From the NCBI GenBank assembly GCA_013076295.1, contig RQOL01000465.1, positions 124,001 to 188,000 of the forward strand: DNA of 64,000 nucleotides. The letters are read 5' to 3'. Position 1 is the first letter of the stretch; every line of letters starts with the position of its first letter. The notes beneath the pieces were generated by a model. That model did not search any database. It worked only from the letters and a program-made list of their open reading frames with translations, and was not told where the DNA came from. The position numbers and the translations under genes are program-made. This document shows positions 43,079 through 54,153 of this stretch, in pieces. This DNA is from Sanderia malayensis. Its lineage: Eukaryota > Cnidaria > Scyphozoa > Semaeostomeae > Pelagiidae.

Positions 43079-43679
43079 TCAGTCGCTTAGGTCGTCATAA
43101 AGGTGGTGGTCCAACATCAAGGCACACAACGAATCGAAAGACGCGTTCTCTGAACCAGTCTCAGGACAGGCGGCATTGACTTCATTAGCGTGACGGCGTG
43201 GAGCAATAGCCTTTCCGCGACAGACAGATGCAAAGTGGTTACTGCGGCTGCAGCTGGTGCACAACTTGCCATATGCCGGGCATGCATTGCGGCGTTTATG
43301 CGGGGGCGCATTTTTGCCATGACCTGCTTGCCCACAATATGTACATTCCTTGGTAGCAAATTGCGTTTTCGTATGGCGCAGGGTCTCTTGCTTCCCATGC
43401 TTGTAAAGGCTTCGGGCGGCACATGTCTCGACTAGTCTGTGGGCTGAGCGTTTACCAGCCTCCTTGGCTTCCACAAATTTCATCACTTCTTCAAAGGACA
43501 TCTCTTGATCCTTATGACCAAGTAGGTCTAGCTGGATCTCATTGTCAGCTAGGCCGCGCGCCAGGACGTCACGTAGCACATCTTCAGTGTACTTTGTGGG
43601 GGTGTGGCACTCTGGGCATGGCATGGAGAATTTCCATACGCTTGCCTGGCCACGAAGCCGAGCGCCAAAGCTGCGGATT
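43079..43679 (-). pseudogene. gypsy copy B gag, C-terminal part
   Basis: Contains LADNEIQLDLLGHKDQEM and two Cys-rich knuckles (CTYCGQAGH and CTSCSRSNHFASVC). A TGA at 43079-43081 ends it where copy A reads CGA and continues into protease, so the stop is probably a secondary mutation. The N-terminal part is displaced to 50030-50426 by the nested P-type transposon. Confidence 0.85.
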
Positions 43680-43689
43680 GTTTCGTCCA

Positions 43690-44680
43690 GGGAGCCCGAA
43701 GGGTGGGAGGAGAAACGTGCATTAGCCTTGTTGTTCTATGTGAGATGCGGCTTTTGAAAACGAGGCTTATTTTCGAGACGTTTAATGATGGAGTCATGGC
43801 TGGTCGGTGTTTTACAAAGCTGCGAAGCTGTGCAAAGTTTTGATTTGCCGAAAGCGATTTAAAAACTTTGAAACGCTTGATAAACATTAAAGAATTTGAC
43901 TTACAGGACAGTATTCTCATTAGACAAGAATTTTGAATAAATCAAAACTTTGGCCGCGATTTAGGCCGTCTTTCCTTAAGATCGCTTCTTCGAAAAGTGT
44001 TATTTTGAAACAGATTCCGAGTTGAAAACACTGAAATTAGCACCAACAAGGAGAACACAACACAAATAAAAATTCTAATCAATCTGCAACAATTGTTATC
44101 AATGTTCATTAATTATCGTCATGAACCAGTAAACATCAAGAGAGAAAACATTTATTTATTCAATAAACTATCTACATCCAGGTTGGAAAACTTGCATCAA
44201 CAAAACTCGCAGAGAGGATCAGCTTCACTCGCAGGCCCAAAATTTTACAAAACACCTACAGCTCCTATTACCTCCATTTGTTACTACAAAAAATTACTGA
44301 TAACGAAAACGAGATGAATTTGTCAAATAGAAACAAAATTTAACATAATCAAATACTAAATAACAACAGAACGCATACCCAGGATGAGTATTATGGAATA
44401 TATTTATATCTATAACAAAGACAAAATTTCTAAAAATTAGCATCCTGTTTGAAAGTATAAATTTGTACTTACACTCTAGTTTTAATCAACTCACAGCTCG
44501 CACCTTGTCAATTTGTACGCCGCTCGCAGGTACGCGTACTCAAATTCATAGATGTATTCCAACCTGGATCTACATGCATACACATACAAAAGAAAACATC
44601 TGCAGGCAGGTCATGTCCATTCACTAACTACATGGCTAGCTCTCATGGGAATGAGCAAGCTCAGTCAATAATTCTGGGTT
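43690..44680. other. noncoding left part of the P-type transposon
   Basis: AT-rich DNA with short frames only and no recognisable gene. It may hold subterminal transposase-binding sites. The first 16 bases (CAGGGAGCCCGAAGGG) recur, inverted, in the 50-bp derivative at 46036-46085, which marks them as true terminal sequence. Confidence 0.5.
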
Positions 44681-45886
44681 TTAAAAAACCCCTGGCTGAT
44701 TATTCAGAATACTTAATAACAGACTGATTTGCTTGGATTTCCCTTTTTTCTGCAAAGAAGACTTTGAAAATGCAGAAAGAAGTTTAGACAGTTCTTTACA
44801 TGAAAGCTTTGACTGTATATCTGAAGCATTTTCATTTTTTGCAACATCAATTAGCAGTTCAAGCAATTCAAATGGCTGCTTAAATAAGGATTTGATCTTT
44901 GTTGCTATTTCTAAAACAATGTTTGAGCCTCCATTTCTCTTCTTCCTTTGATTACCAGGCTTGATCGTTTGGCTCAAAGATTTGCATTTCTTGTTAGGAA
45001 GCACGTTCATTTGGTCAAGAGTTTGGACTTCATAAACAGGTTACAAATGTTCTGCAAAAGCACAACTTTTGCTGCCTTACTTATCTTTCGCGCTTCTTCA
45101 AAAGAAGCAAAACTAGTGAACCATTTTTGTCTCAAATCACTGTTTCCAGCAAGAAATTCTAGGCAGTCAAGCACAGCACTGTTATTCCCTTTGTTCACCT
45201 GTATCTTCATGAACTCGGAAACGTTTTTATGGATAAATTTAAAAAAACTCATAAAAATTGGGTTGACAACCACGTAAAACTTCCCATCCTCACTTTGAAC
45301 ATCTTCGCAAACCAATGAAATTAATGTTAAAACTGCAGAGGAATTGACAGTCACAAATTCAATACTTCCGGCACTCATCTCCAATTGTAAACTCTCGGGA
45401 CCATTTTTTACAATTTCTCTAACTCTTTTAAAACACCAGCCGGCATGCTTAATTAAGGATAACTTGATCTCCCAAAATATCAGCACTATCGTCCATTTCA
45501 TCAAAAAATATGTTTTCCTTATCAGAAGAAGATGCTCGAGGAGTCACACTCCAAAGATGCTGCAAAATATGCTGTAGCATAATGTTACCTATAAGTGGTT
45601 GAACATCACAGTGTTCTAATATAGTACTCCAAATTGGCCAACTTTTGCATTCTTTTCTCTTTGAAAGAAAGGTTTTTTCATTTTTATCTTCATCACCGAT
45701 ATTGCAATCCAATATATAACTTCTAATTTTAGATGCCAGGTCCAAACATAAATTACAAGTGTTGAGCAAATTTTCAATTGACTTTGCTGATTCACTTTCA
45801 TTGATGGCACAGCAAAAATTATTTAATGAAAGTCTCTGCAAAACCTCCAAAATATGTTGTTCAATCCATTCAATATTTCCTGGCAT
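44681..45886 (-). pseudogene. second gene of the P-type transposon, unknown
   Basis: Three adjoining minus-strand frames (45886-45449, 45504-45007, 45010-44681) with similar helical, Leu/Ser/Lys-rich composition. Frame changes fall near 45465 and 45010, by indels or unrecognised introns. The start is a clear ATG (MPGNIEWIEQHILEVL). The text alternates amphipathic helices (LLNTCNLCLDLASKI; FLAGNSDLRQKWFTS), suggestive of HEAT or armadillo-like repeats. Classical P elements have one gene, so this may be a captured host gene or an accessory gene. No function is assigned. Confidence 0.45.
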
Positions 45887-46035
45887 TGTTTTTTTAACTA
45901 TAACTCATCACAAGATGAAAATATCAAATTAATTACAAAAGTTGTTTTGTTGCCATGGTAAACAGTAAGCAAGTCCAGGAAGCACAATTCAGGGAATAAT
46001 AACTATTGTGTTTGACTGCTTGCTTGTATTAGGAC

Positions 46036-46085
46036 CAGGGAGCATTAAAGCATTAACAGGGAGCATTAACCCTTCGGGCTCCCTG
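46036..46085 (-). mobile_element. 50-bp minimal P-type insertion (both ends, no body)
   Basis: Starts CAGGGAGCATTAAAGC (the right end of the 6.3-kb element, inverted), repeats CAGGGAGCATTAA once more, and ends CCCTTCGGGCTCCCTG (the left end, inverted). It is flanked by a perfect 8-bp duplication ATTAGGAC (46028-46035 and 46086-46093). It is therefore a genuine transposed insertion, nested inside a larger relative between that element's two genes. Confidence 0.88.
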
Positions 46086-46603
46086 ATTAGGACCCTATGG
46101 AACATAATTCCTGTGCAGATGTTTCCTTAAAGTAATACTTATAGCTCTATATATCTGATTATAGCTCTACTGCCCAATTGACTAAATTACAAGAACTGAC
46201 ATTTGCTCTCCTCTTTGGAAGTCCATCCCCATTAACTACATTATTAAGATTTTTAATGTTAACATGAGACCATGAAACTAAATTTGAAGATTTGTACGAC
46301 AATATACCATTCACATTGTAAGCATAAGTGTATGCTGTCATATTCCTGTTTCCACCACAAGACTCCTCTGGATGCTGAAGAATGACTCAACGACATCTTG
46401 GCTAAGTCGTTGTGGTATAAAATGCTTCGAAGTTAGGTATTGTACCAATTCCTTGAAACATGATATAGCAAGCTGCAAAAATAAGGGCAGTTATTAGAAT
46501 GTATATTAATAAATATAAACATTGAACAAACATAATATAATAACTAATGGGACCATAAACATGTTTACAGGTTTGGCGGCAAAATATTACTGTTAGTGCT
46601 TTG

Positions 46604-49353
46604 CTAGTGGAATGAAATGGTGTTGAGGCCATTGCTCTCAAATACCCAAATAATACCAACTTTTACGTCAAACATATTTTCCCAACTAATGCAATGAATT
46701 GTCCGCTCTTGCTTTGTTTTGTATGTTTTTTCTAAATAATCTTCCCAGTCATTGAAATATGTCAACACTGAATCCAGTTCTTCAAATGTAGTACTATCAA
46801 GATTTTCCAGCCTGCTCTGTGAATTAAACACCTTCCAAAGTTTTGCACAATTTTCAATATAAATCTGAGTTTCTTTGGTTTGATCACCACCATATTGGAT
46901 CATTTCCATCTTTACAGCATCTGACAAAGTATCAACAGCAAGTTTCACTTTCATTTTGCTTAATGCATCAACATTGACATGATCCCTTCTCAATGGAGTG
47001 GTGTAACATGGCCTTGCAATATCCCTTTCAAAAACATCCAAAACATGTTTCCAAACAATCCAATGACCATTCTTACATAACTTTCTTGTGGATTTTAATT
47101 TTCCACCATTGTCACCACTCTTCAACAAATTATTTCTTAATTTTTTCATTAAATGAGGTGGGTCGGACAAAAAGAAAATTGGCTCAGAAGTATAAATGTT
47201 TTAACCCTTACAAATTGTCCAGTGTTCATCTTGATAAATTTCCTGTTTTCAGCAGCCCCATCACAACAAACAAGCAGTGTTTCAAAACCAAATGACTAAA
47301 GCATTGATACACCTTGCCAAAACAACTGATTAAGTCTGACACTAGATACACCATTTGTGAAAAAATACCCACAAGGATATGTGAAGCTACAGAACAGACT
47401 GCGATAAAAAAATTGCAAAACATGGGTTGCTAGTTTTTGCTTGTCACTAGACTTATTTGATACATCTTCTTCAGCTGACACATCGTCAAACAACAAATTA
47501 TCAGACTGACCCAAGTCTGTGAATCCCAAAAGTTCCCATGTAGATGTATCAAACACCAAACCTTCTTTGATTTTCACTTCGTCAAACAAAAGCATACCAA
47601 TTCTACATTTTGATTCTCTGCTTATTTTATGAAATTCTGACTGCATTGCTTCAATTTGGTCACCCTTCCAGCCTGACATTGGATGGTTGAAGTTCTTGTA
47701 ATCAGTCAATGTCCGTCCACTTGGTAGCTTCAGCACTTTTGAATCTCTTAAGTCATTATATGCAGAATGTGACTTGTTGTACAGCTGTAAACACCATTTA
47801 ATTACTAATGGGTGCCATCGCATTTGTTTTGATGGCATTGAAATAGCTTTAGCTTGATCTTTCAGCAGTATTTCTAAAAACTGGTCTGATGTATCTCCTG
47901 TGTGTTCTCTCATGTGTCGTTCTATCAGCTTTTTTTTGGGGAAAGATTTGTCACATTTGTCCCATTGGCACTTATACAACTTATTAATTGGTGCAATATC
48001 AGCCAAAGATGGAATATGGCTAATGACATGCATCAAGAGTGCTTCATTATCTTCAAACTTGCCATCAGAACTGCCATCCCATTGACAAACACACTTTTTG
48101 GCTTTATTTCTTCTTCCATCTATTTCATCATATAGTGTCTTAAACATTGCTTGTAAATCATCATCCGTCACATATATCTGGTGTTTCAACATCCTTACTT
48201 GAGGGTAACAATATTGAACAGGTCACTGATCTTGCTAATTTTCGATGCAAATTGGTTATTACTGTTTCCAGGAAAGCTGCAGATTTTCCATCTTTTGTTC
48301 AATGTAAAACACTCCCCACATCTCTGCCTAACAAATTAAATTTTTCCCAATCACATGTGCTGCATGATTTCAGTGATGCCAATGTCTCCAAAAGCTGTTT
48401 GAGATCCTGAACTTTATTTACTCTTTTTGGTATTTCAATCCAGCCACATTCAAAATTGCGTTCTTTCCCCTCAAATATCAATCTCCACTCTCCATTTTCA
48501 TAAAAAACTACTTCCAAATCTGGATACATGGATTCTGCAGTTTTAAAATTATAAAAATGAGCTTCTTTATTACATTTGTTATAGATATATTTCCATGAGG
48601 GGCAGATATCAATCACATCCATTTGTTTCAATAACTGAAAATCAACAATACTATCATCCTCTGAATCTATTTTTGAGCCAAATGAAATTTCACGAGCATA
48701 GGACTGGGCTAGATGACATTGTACACTCAATTCATTTTTCAGACAACTTAATTCATTTGAGCTGAGGAATCCATTTTCAAAGAAGTTTCTCGTAATCCTA
48801 TCAGTCTTTTCAATTATGTTGGACACAAATTTTGAATAGAAGTACCATCGTAATTTTCCATTTTCTTTTCCCATGCCCTTGGTATTGTTGCATTGTGACC
48901 TTGAAAGATAGTTTTTTATTGATGACTCTTTCACATCGATTCCAAGAACAAACTTTATTAACGAACAAACTTCGGAGAACTTTTCATCAACATAATTTTT
49001 ATAAGGTGACTTTGGAAATTTAATGCTAAGTCCAGCATACAGTAGTAATTCAATAGATGTCATGCTCATTCCACTGCTGAAAAGTATTCAACCTGATTAA
49101 TTTTCAATCCACTTTCTTCGAAGCTATGTTGTCTTGATGAATCTGCTGGAGAACATCTCCCATTGTAATCAGAAAATTCACCACATGTTGAAACTGGTCT
49201 CCTGTTCAAAATCTCACAATTTACATTTTCTTTATCTGCATTTTGTTCTTCAGAGAGCAAATTTTCAATTGCTTCACAAAAATTCAATCTTTTTCTTGCA
49301 GACCATTCTTGTGTTGGACAAGGTCTTTTCTTTATGCTATTTTCACCTTCCAT
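46604..49353 (-). pseudogene. P-type transposase with C2H2 zinc fingers
   Basis: Segments from the N-terminus: 49353-49066 (basic start), 49069-48299, 48192-47296, about 47300-47180, and 47170-46604. Two GLI-like C2H2 fingers (CVCQWDG...HVISH; YKCQWDKCDKSF...HMREH) stand where classical P transposases have a THAP domain. The RNase H-like core shows the first Asp in LLFDEVKIKEGLVFD and the second in VCCDGAAENRKF; SDPPHLMKKLRNN is a family hallmark shared with THAP9. Donor GT(AAGG) at about 47212 and acceptor TTTTCAG near 49075 suggest introns. The final Glu could not be placed, so activity is uncertain. Confidence 0.75.
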
Positions 49354-50021
49354 TTTTGCTAATATTTATTGAAAGTTTTCGAAAACTTGACTTTCTTTTC
49401 ATTGGAAAAAACTTGTCAAAACAAAACAGTCGAAAAAATAGGAATATTTAAAGAACGTCACGTTCCTTTCAATCAAACGTCACGGAACCAGACGGAACTA
49501 TAGCTTTCCATTGCCATCTGAAACTAACTCAGGAATTGGATTTGGTCAAAGCATTCAAGGCCAAAATTTCAAAACGTTACTAACGTTAGTTAACGAAACA
49601 AATTAATTTCTTGCAAAGTAGAGGAGTTAAACTTCAATAATCCGCAAAGAAATTTAACTGGAAATAACGGGCTGAGAAGAAAATAGGAAAAATTGCAGGT
49701 TGTAATCCAGAAATTGAGAGTTAGGCCACAACTGACGACAATTAAAAATATTCCTTAAATATTGAAAATAAGTAGTGTTTCCATTCAAACCAAGCAGAAA
49801 GGTGGCAAATTTAATATAGAATTTAATAAAATCTTAATTTTCAACTTACCAGTGTAAATCTCTGATCAATGTTGAATTCTTGCAAAGTGATCCGTCCATC
49901 AAAATAAACATTCAAAAACTGTCGCAGCAAGCGCAAATTAGCGCAACCTCGTTTGCAAGTGCATCACACATGGATCACATCCGCAATGCGCGTTGCGCCT
50001 CCCGTGCTTTAATGCTCCCTG
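49354..50021. other. noncoding right part of the P-type transposon
   Basis: The promoter side of the transposase. The terminal sequence CAGGGAGCATTAAAGCAC (read from 50021) is reused in the 50-bp derivative. A GC-rich block (AATGCGCGTTGCGCCTCCCG) lies 20-40 bp from the end. No gene is seen. Confidence 0.5.
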
Positions 50022-50029
50022 GTTTCGTC

Positions 50030-50426
50030 CCTGTCCTGCTTCATGTTGTGTAGCTGTACCCGGGCGACCATAGTGTTTTCTTCCCGGACGGCAAGTCTCC
50101 GGATCGATGACATGACTTCTGCGATTGACAACATCCTTCCTGAGCTGGTCGTCACAGCACTCAAGCGACTGTACCACTTTATCTTTTCCGCTTATTTTAG
50201 TCGCTTCGACATAATCATCCCAGCGGCATTGAAAGTATGTGCATTCTTCGCTCGTGCCGGCAGCCGAGACTGTGGGTCGCTTGACGTGCTCAATCTTGCT
50301 GGCAACGGTTGGTGCGGTTACGTGTGTTCCGGCGGCGTGAGTTCCGATCATCACCACTGCTAAAGCCTCGATAATGTCCTCTGTTTCGTAGGTGCATTCC
50401 GGGCAAGGGCATTTGTGTTTCGTCAT
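50030..50426 (-). pseudogene. gypsy copy B gag, N-terminal part
   Basis: ATG at 50426 starts the Cys-rich N-terminus (KCPCPECTYETED), as in copy A. It continues with SECCDDQL-type text (LECCDDQLRKDV) and then changes frame near 50135, where copy A has 36 extra bases. It is separated from the rest of gag by the P-type transposon. Confidence 0.85.
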
Positions 50427-50543
50427 GATGGAATCGTTTTTAGAATCGCAGTGAGGGTGGCTTTCTTAGCTATTGATGTGACTAAGGCGATTGTGTTTTT
50501 CGACTGTATTAGCTTTGGGCCTAATATGCCAATTTGATTATCA

Positions 50544-50790
50544 TAAATAAGACTGCATCTATTTCAGTGATTTGTATTCATTAACACCAAGAATGATAAT
50601 CAAGTTTATACTTATCTACTGTAAACAACATCAGCTGAACATGAACTCTGATTGACTCATGAAAACGGAACTAACAGATATTATAACATGTCCAAAGTAA
50701 TTGTCAAATAGTCCAATGTGAAAACAACAACAACGGTTCATAACATAACAGCAACAACAACGGTTCAGTGTGAGGCTTGAAACTGCTCTA
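50544..50790 (-). repeat. 5' LTR of gypsy copy B
   Basis: 247 bp, matching 39258-39504 and 3877-4123. It is followed outward by GTTTC (50791-50795), the target duplication. The sequence internal to it (TGATAATCAAATTGGC in element sense) should include the primer-binding site, but no tRNA match is obvious. Confidence 0.9.
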
Positions 50791-50886
50791 GTTTCACAAA
50801 AGTTACAACCAATGTTTCAAACCAGAGCAAGACTTTTCTATTGCCTTATCTTGACATAGTTGGTATGAACTGGTAGATGACCATGT

Positions 50887-50983
50887 CAATGACAAACCGC
50901 ACTGTGGGATTTGAACCCACAATCTCATTTCTAATTCTAGAAATGTGTGTTGCTGTTACACCAAGTGCTGGTAGACATTGTCA
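50887..50983 (-). repeat. tRNA-like intronic repeat, copy 2
   Basis: The duplicate of 4220-4316, with one change in the acceptor arm (CCGCACT in place of CAGCACT on the plus strand). The T-arm and both box motifs are unchanged. Confidence 0.6.
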
Positions 50984-51019
50984 CTGAAACAGGTGTCTAG
51001 TATTAACTAAACTGGCTCA

Positions 51020-51751
51020 TCTAATATATATATTCTGCGCAGGTCACGTGATGACGCACTTTCATCAAAAACAAAAACAATAGATTCGACCCGAAACAAT
51101 CGGTCGAACGCCTCAAAACAATGGGCCGAAACGGCGAACCGTGTAATCAAAAAGGCTTTTTTGTTTGGACATTATTTGTGCTAAATTTCAAATGGAAAGT
51201 GCCAATTATTAATTAGACCAAGGTTATCTATTTTTGGTTTCGTTTTTTTAAAGTTCTTTTGAATTATTCCATCAATTATTCTGCTAATTGTGCTATCACG
51301 AAAAAACTACAGTTTATGGTGGCGAAAATTCCAAATTCGCGTTGCGAACTCCACTTTCGAACCACGTATTCGCTGTTCACGTGACCCGTTTCGCCTTTTG
51401 CTGCAAGTTGATTGGCTCTTTTGCGACTTCACGAGAACAGTTGCGATGCTTCGGCCTAATGTAAACAAGCCCAAAGTTTTAATCAACAAATTATGATAAG
51501 GGATTATCAGGCGAGCGAAGCGAGCCAAGCTTTTGTAAAAGGAGTAGGCAGAGGCATGAGCGTAAGTGAATGCAGCGCACGAAGTGCGCCAACCACATGC
51601 AAGCATAGCGAGCCAACCCATGGTACGTGGGGTTGAAGGAGGCATGAGCGTAAGCGAATGCAGCGCACGAAGTGCGCCAACCTCATTAAGTTTTATTCAC
51701 TTGCCCCCCTCCGGGAAGCGAGCGAACGCGAACGCGAGCGCCCCCGGCTAG
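51020..51751 (+). mobile_element. non-autonomous Helitron, complete, 732 bp
   Basis: Starts TCTAATATATATATTCTG and ends CCCCCGGCTAG. Left flank CTCA and right flank TATTAAAG join exactly into the empty site in copy 1 (4349-4360), so insertion was between A (4352) and T (4353) with no duplication. A GC-rich inverted pair (CCGGG at 51711, CCCGG at 51743) precedes CTAG, as in a Helitron 3' hairpin. It includes one partial minisatellite unit. It sits in the last intron of the unknown gene. Confidence 0.93.
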
Positions 51752-51797
51752 TATTAAAGTAATGTGCAACAAAACCAATTGATATATTTTAACTTAC

Positions 51798-53147
51798 CGT
51801 GTGCACCATGATTAATTTCTCTGCTTCAATTTCTAACAAAGTCGGAACGCCCTTCATGGCAAAAACAGTAATACACCCATTACAGATTGTTGTTACACTT
51901 AATGGGAAACCTTGACACAATACAGTACCTCTGAAGCTAAAAATATTTCAAAAATATAAAAAATTAAATTCTATTAAATTTCCAAAAGATAATAAACAAT
52001 AGCATGACAACAAAGGGTGAGAAATATTATTTTCAACATCTGCCTTTCAGCATCAAAATCTTGAATGAGGTAATCAGTATGTCCAAGTATTTGCATCACT
52101 GATTTTGCTTTCAAAATTTGAAAAAGATATGACTGCTCAACAACAGACATGCCCTATAATATGAAAAATATGAGTATTGTCATGATCCTTCAAGTAAAGG
52201 GAGCCCCCATACTAGAAAGTTTGATTTCTGCATGCGGAAGATAGTTTTTCTCACCAAACTTGACGCACTACCACCATAGCAGCACCTCTACTAAGGTATA
52301 GTACAATTGTCAATTTTGCGCACTTGATTGGCAGTTTTGCACCTGGCAGTTTGTTTGTATGTTTAAAAATCTTCTACATGCAGTACATACTTTCTAGTCT
52401 GGGGAAGCCCCATTTCTAAGTTAAGAATTCTTTGCCACAAACTTGGGTGTACCTGGTCTCTTTGTTTTAGTACTCGTTATTCTAAACTACTCTGCCATTT
52501 TTTGCAATATTGCAATTTCCACACATTCCATGCAAGAACAAGCTGGCAATACAACAAGCATACATCGCAATAGCATATATGCAAACCACAAACATGTAAT
52601 ACCTGTCCACATTGATTTGGTGTCACTGTCACTCCTTCTTGACCAATTTGCATTTCGCTTCCAAATGCCGTAGATCTATTATCTAAAATAAAATAAAAAA
52701 TTTAAATAATCCCACTTAACACACAGGGTAGGATATCCTATATTCGTTAAACAGTGAACGCCACCCATATACCTTACCTGGTACATGCAAATCTGCATTT
52801 TCTAGCATATCAACTGAGTTTTGCTGTGGCACATAAATACCAATACCATCGTCCTCATCACCACCACCATCACCAACATCATCATCCTCGGTCAATTCCA
52901 TATTATTCAGTGGGTCAGGGTTGATTACTTTCTTTTTCGGGCGGCCTTTTGGTCTCTTTCGCCCTGACAATTTAGGCCTCCTTGGGAAAATTGTATAAGC
53001 AGGCAGGCCTTCATTTGGACCAAACACATTATCTGGTCTGTTAAAAGAGGACAAACACAATTGAAAATGTTGGCGGATGTTTTCTCTCCCTAAGCCAAGC
53101 TCAGGCCTTCCAACTATTTCTCTGTTCGTTGTATTTTCTTCTGCCAA
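51798..53147 (-). pseudogene. unknown multi-exon gene, duplicated copy 2
   Basis: Exons 52778-53147, 52603-52675, 52031-52153 and 51798-51936, with the last exon at 39091-39227. The first exon is fully open here (GRKRPKGRPKKK, then EDDDVGDGGGDEDD), unlike copy 1. However, the ATG of copy 1 is TTG here, and the third exon has lost its donor (GT changed to AT at 52029-52030). Upstream of the TTG, a CPTC motif is in frame. Each copy thus carries different damage. The family is unknown; an AT-hook DNA-binding role is only suggested. Confidence 0.55.
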
Positions 53148-54153
53148 CACAACATCACAAGTGGGGCAGGCAATTCATGCAATGCCGCCGCCATATACAA
53201 ATGGCCTCATTTGAGGATATGAGTGAACACGTGATAAAGTGTGTTGGTTGAAGAAGTACCAAATTCAGGAACATTTTATGCCTCTTTCTTGTTCAGGCCT
53301 TGGGCTACTTCTAGACGCCATTTTTCATCAGGCTGTGCAATACTTTTGCTCACCAAGTGTATATGAATTTGGAGTATAGTGTTTTTATTCATTTCAAGTA
53401 TGCGTCATATGAAATGGAAAATTTAATTTATATAAAAAAACTGGCCTATATAGATATATAGAAATATGTATGAGGGACACAAGTGCGATTATATAATTCA
53501 ACAATATATGCATTAGAAAAAGTAGGACAAGTTTCAGAATACTGGAAGAAAAAGCAAAATAGCCTTGTCAGCAAGCTGAAGTTAGCCTTCGGTTTCTACT
53601 GAAAACACTTTATGTTTGCATTGAGAAATGTTGTAAGTGGGATCACAGTTCTTGGACAATGTAATGGTCTTCACTGGACGAACTTAGGTAGGAAATAATC
53701 AAAAATGTTGGGCTTCGGGGTTTATAACAAAGTTGATAAGAATAATTTTTGGTTCAAATTGAATTCTGCATGTATTGTGGAGAATTTTGAAGTCAGCACC
53801 ATTTTACACATTTTCAGGTAACAAAAAAGTTACAAAAGCAAATGAACGAGATTTGCTGATGGAAATTTTATTGTTCAATGAAACTTTGAGGGAAGTTTGA
53901 TAATTTTTACGTTATTTTGAGGGAAGATATGCCCCAAGAAATTGAGTGCAGATCAGATTTTGCTTATCTGCTGAAAAAAAGGTTAAGCTGAAAAAAAAAC
54001 GGTCAGTAAATTTTTTGTTCTTAAATTAAGAATGTACAAATTGGATGCTAAAAAATAAAAAAAACCTCTGAAATTTCAAATGAAGTACATAGAAATGTAG
54101 ATCAGGAAATGGTGTATGTTTTTGATAGGCAGCTCTTAATGATATGTTTAGGA

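Larger units (their letters stand above)
43688..50021 (-). mobile_element. P-type DNA transposon, 6334 bp, nested in gypsy gag
   Basis: Ends CAGGGAGC (43688) and GCTCCCTG (50021) are perfect 8-bp inverted repeats. The flanks carry the duplicated octamer GTTTCGTC (43680-43687 and 50022-50029), which is single in copy A at 3323-3330. An 8-bp duplication and CA...TG ends fit P elements. Inside are a P-type transposase (46604-49353), a second unknown gene (44681-45886) and a 50-bp derivative of the same family at 46036-46085. Confidence 0.93.
39258..50790 (-). mobile_element. Ty3/gypsy retrotransposon, copy B, complete but broken
   Basis: It has two 247-bp LTRs, a 5-bp target duplication GTTTC (39253-39257 and 50791-50795) and a polypurine tract (CTTAGGGGGGA in element sense) next to the 3' LTR. 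Without the nested P-type element it is 5199 bp. The gag-pol frames carry a stop and several indels. It lies in the last intron of the unknown gene, in the same orientation. Confidence 0.92.
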
